This document shows, piece by piece, positions 63,301 through 64,000 of a stretch of 64,000 bases of DNA; the stretch's first letter is position 1; the number at the start of each line of letters is the position of its first letter. Source of the DNA: Lysobacter capsici (GTDB lineage Bacteria; Pseudomonadota; Gammaproteobacteria; Xanthomonadales; Xanthomonadaceae); contig NZ_CP076103.1 in the NCBI RefSeq assembly GCF_018732085.1, forward strand, positions 744,001 to 808,000, in the 5' to 3' direction. The position numbers were made by a program, and so were the translations under genes. The notes beneath the pieces were generated by a model. The model saw only the letters and a program-made list of their open reading frames with translations, was not told where the DNA came from and ran no database searches.

Positions 63301-64000
63301 AAACGGGCTGTTGCGGGCGCGGGTTTCGACACATTGCTAAGTCAGGCTGCGTATCACGCGTTCGGGCCAGTCGCGAGCTGGACCTACGGCAACGGTCGCA
63401 CCTTGGCGCGCCCTGTCGATCTGGATTACCGCACCACGGCCGTCACTGATCCGTCGTTGGGTGGTCTGTCGGTGGGTTTCGGCTTCGACTTGGCCGGCAA
63501 TCTCAACCAGCTCACGCCGGCGGGCAGCAGCACTTCGTTGTTGAAGTACGACTACGACGGCCTCGACCGCCTGACCCATCTGCGCGACGGCCCCAGCAAC
63601 ACGCCGATCGAGACCTACAGCTACGACGCCACCGGCAATCGGCTGAGCCTGACTCAGGCCAGTGGCACGCAGACCTATGTGTATCCGGCCACCAGTCATC
63701 GTCTGGCTCAGGTCGGCAACAGCGGCCTGCGCGGCTACGACCCGAGCGGCAATACCACCGATATCGACGCCAACAGCTTCGTCTACAACGACGCTGGCCG
63801 CATGAGCCAGCTCAAGCAGAGCGGCGTGTTGAAGATGACGTATCTGTACAACGGCCTGGGCGAGCAGGTTCGCAAATACACCGACGCCGACAACCGTTAC
63901 ATGGTCTACGACGAATCGGGCCATTGGCTGGGCGAATACGACAGCAACGGCGCGACGATCCAGCAGGCGATCTGGATGTACGATCTGCCGGTGGGCGTGT
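60379..64000 (+). CDS. RHS/YD-repeat protein, 3' end outside window
   Basis: An open frame of at least 1207 codons with no stop through the window end. It begins with a likely signal peptide (MRLDFRFKEMAGFLLLVQAV). A DUF6531-like N-terminal module follows (THCGNPINLAIGNKYQKEDD, SFSRHYNSH). From about base 61090 to the end there are dozens of YD repeats of the type YDYNARGLL, YDAAGRV, YGYDALNRPTAVAY and YDYDGLDRLTHL, which form the beta-cocoon of RHS and Tc-type proteins. The visible part ends at IWMYDLPVGV, near the usual junction before the variable C-terminal toxin domain. The toxin and its immunity gene would be just past the window. The N-terminal ~300 bases are A+T-richer. Confidence 0.93.
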   Translation, partial: MRLDFRFKEMAGFLLLVQAVSMAGRADATDFYGAPYYDDYAYWNNPRFPSVDSDVQAWWAEYKNDWPSAFPGCSYTLENHVDGRLTGRFATMTLHGTCGGKGTVRGTKYDYAPEKNLGPPSCTAPSTHCGNPINLAIGNKYQKEDDLQAGPWLSFSRHYNSHESTPSEQFGRNWRHTYSYRLQHLSDSLGPQAVTLSRPEGTSVIFNYVAGQWHADADVFAKLVINTDTSGQLSGWTYTPRDGREVEQYDKLGRLSTIARTDGTSLAFTYNGGMVVTNTPSDYLVTRVESQDGRALTLQYDSSLRISKMLDPVGGEYLYAYDAQNRLETVTYPGGTQRRYHYNESAYTAGNNLPNALTGITREDGQRYAIFTYGSDGKAKSTEHAGGVEKFSSVYDASGSATVTTPNGSVQVRSFTTALGVKKASSVQEQCSGCATRTTSYTYDANGYLDLKTDPRGVRTDYDYNARGLLQQKVDAANDTTGSKRTTQTDWDAVFAVPAERRVYDASGILLKKTAWRYNARGQQIAVDQVDPSSGAVRTSETTYCEQSDVDAGACPFVGLIRSQNGPRTDVADVTRYDYYTVDAPGCATSSAACDYRKGDLRRITNALNQSNEVLRYDAAGRVHSLASVNGVVSDFEYNARGWVISSKVRGPDDSVETDDVIAKIEYEPTGLVKKVTQADGSFIRYGYDAGHRLTRVYDNAGNSIQLTLDNAGNRIKEDTLKDDGSLKRTLSRVYDQLGQLATSKTAYDHPTGFTYDANGNDEVTTDALGRKTDNDYDPLNRLARSLQDVGGINAKTEFKYDVVDRVTKVTDPKNLDTTYTYNGFGDQVQLTSPDTGVSTYTYDSAGNRKTETDARNITRTYGYDALNRPTAVAYPTTSLNVGYEYDFVPTVCATGETFAKGRLSLITDASGSTQYCYDRFGRMVRKVQTTNGKVFAVRYAYTLAGQLSGVTYPDGALVSYQRDVRGRVSQVDAKRAVAGAGFDTLLSQAAYHAFGPVASWTYGNGRTLARPVDLDYRTTAVTDPSLGGLSVGFGFDLAGNLNQLTPAGSSTSLLKYDYDGLDRLTHLRDGPSNTPIETYSYDATGNRLSLTQASGTQTYVYPATSHRLAQVGNSGLRGYDPSGNTTDIDANSFVYNDAGRMSQLKQSGVLKMTYLYNGLGEQVRKYTDADNRYMVYDESGHWLGEYDSNGATIQQAIWMYDLPVGV

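Overview
This window looks like a chromosomal segment of a high-GC gammaproteobacterium of the Xanthomonadaceae, most likely Lysobacter. The reasons are the very high G+C with long antisense shadow frames, the dispersed GTCATTCCCGCG-type and TGGGAGGGGCTTCAGCCCC-type intergenic repeats, intergenic heptanucleotide tandem repeats, and an unusually dense set of secreted cell-wall hydrolases. I assign the genus from overall character, not from a search. No rRNA, tRNA, CRISPR array, integrase or transposase was seen.

Layout. 1-5.3 kb: the 3' end of a GH94 (NdvB-type cyclic glucan synthase) gene, a small overlapping gene and a secreted M16 peptidase. 5.7-7.6 kb: a tightly overlapping OsmC-pirin-OsmC operon. 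7.7-15.8 kb: mostly small exported or membrane proteins of little-known function (PepSY, ATP-grasp, VOC, DUF3016, Excalibur, beta-propeller, YciI). 16-21 kb: TrmO-like methyltransferase, an AHSA1 protein, a YadG/YadH-type ABC exporter and a ProY-like permease. 21.3-28.6 kb: a VWA lipoprotein, a TPR protein, DUF3297 and SIMPL proteins, a secreted lactonase and an aldo/keto reductase, separated by large repeat clusters.

29-44 kb is an exoenzyme region. It starts with a 708-residue protein of unknown function. Then come a two-domain amidase, a SpoIID/LytB protein sharing a C-terminal module with that amidase, an M23 endopeptidase with an SH3-like tail and, after a cold-shock gene and a condensation-domain/glycosyltransferase pair, a second amidase paralogue.

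46.5-57.5 kb is the most striking part. A 1318-residue membrane M48 metallopeptidase is transcribed divergently from a 410-residue M48 peptidase, whose stop overlaps the start of a 1835-residue helicase. That helicase carries a kinase-like N-terminus, a DUF4011-like region, an SF1 helicase core, a degenerate Vsr-like nuclease and a C-terminal WGR domain. It resembles giant anti-phage helicases, but the protease pairing is not one I recognise. Heptamer repeats and dispersed repeats lie just outside both ends of this segment. A DsbA-family oxidoreductase, a secreted protein with a HENDAEG motif, and the first 1207 codons of an RHS/YD-repeat protein (open at the window end, preceded by A+T-richer DNA) complete the window.
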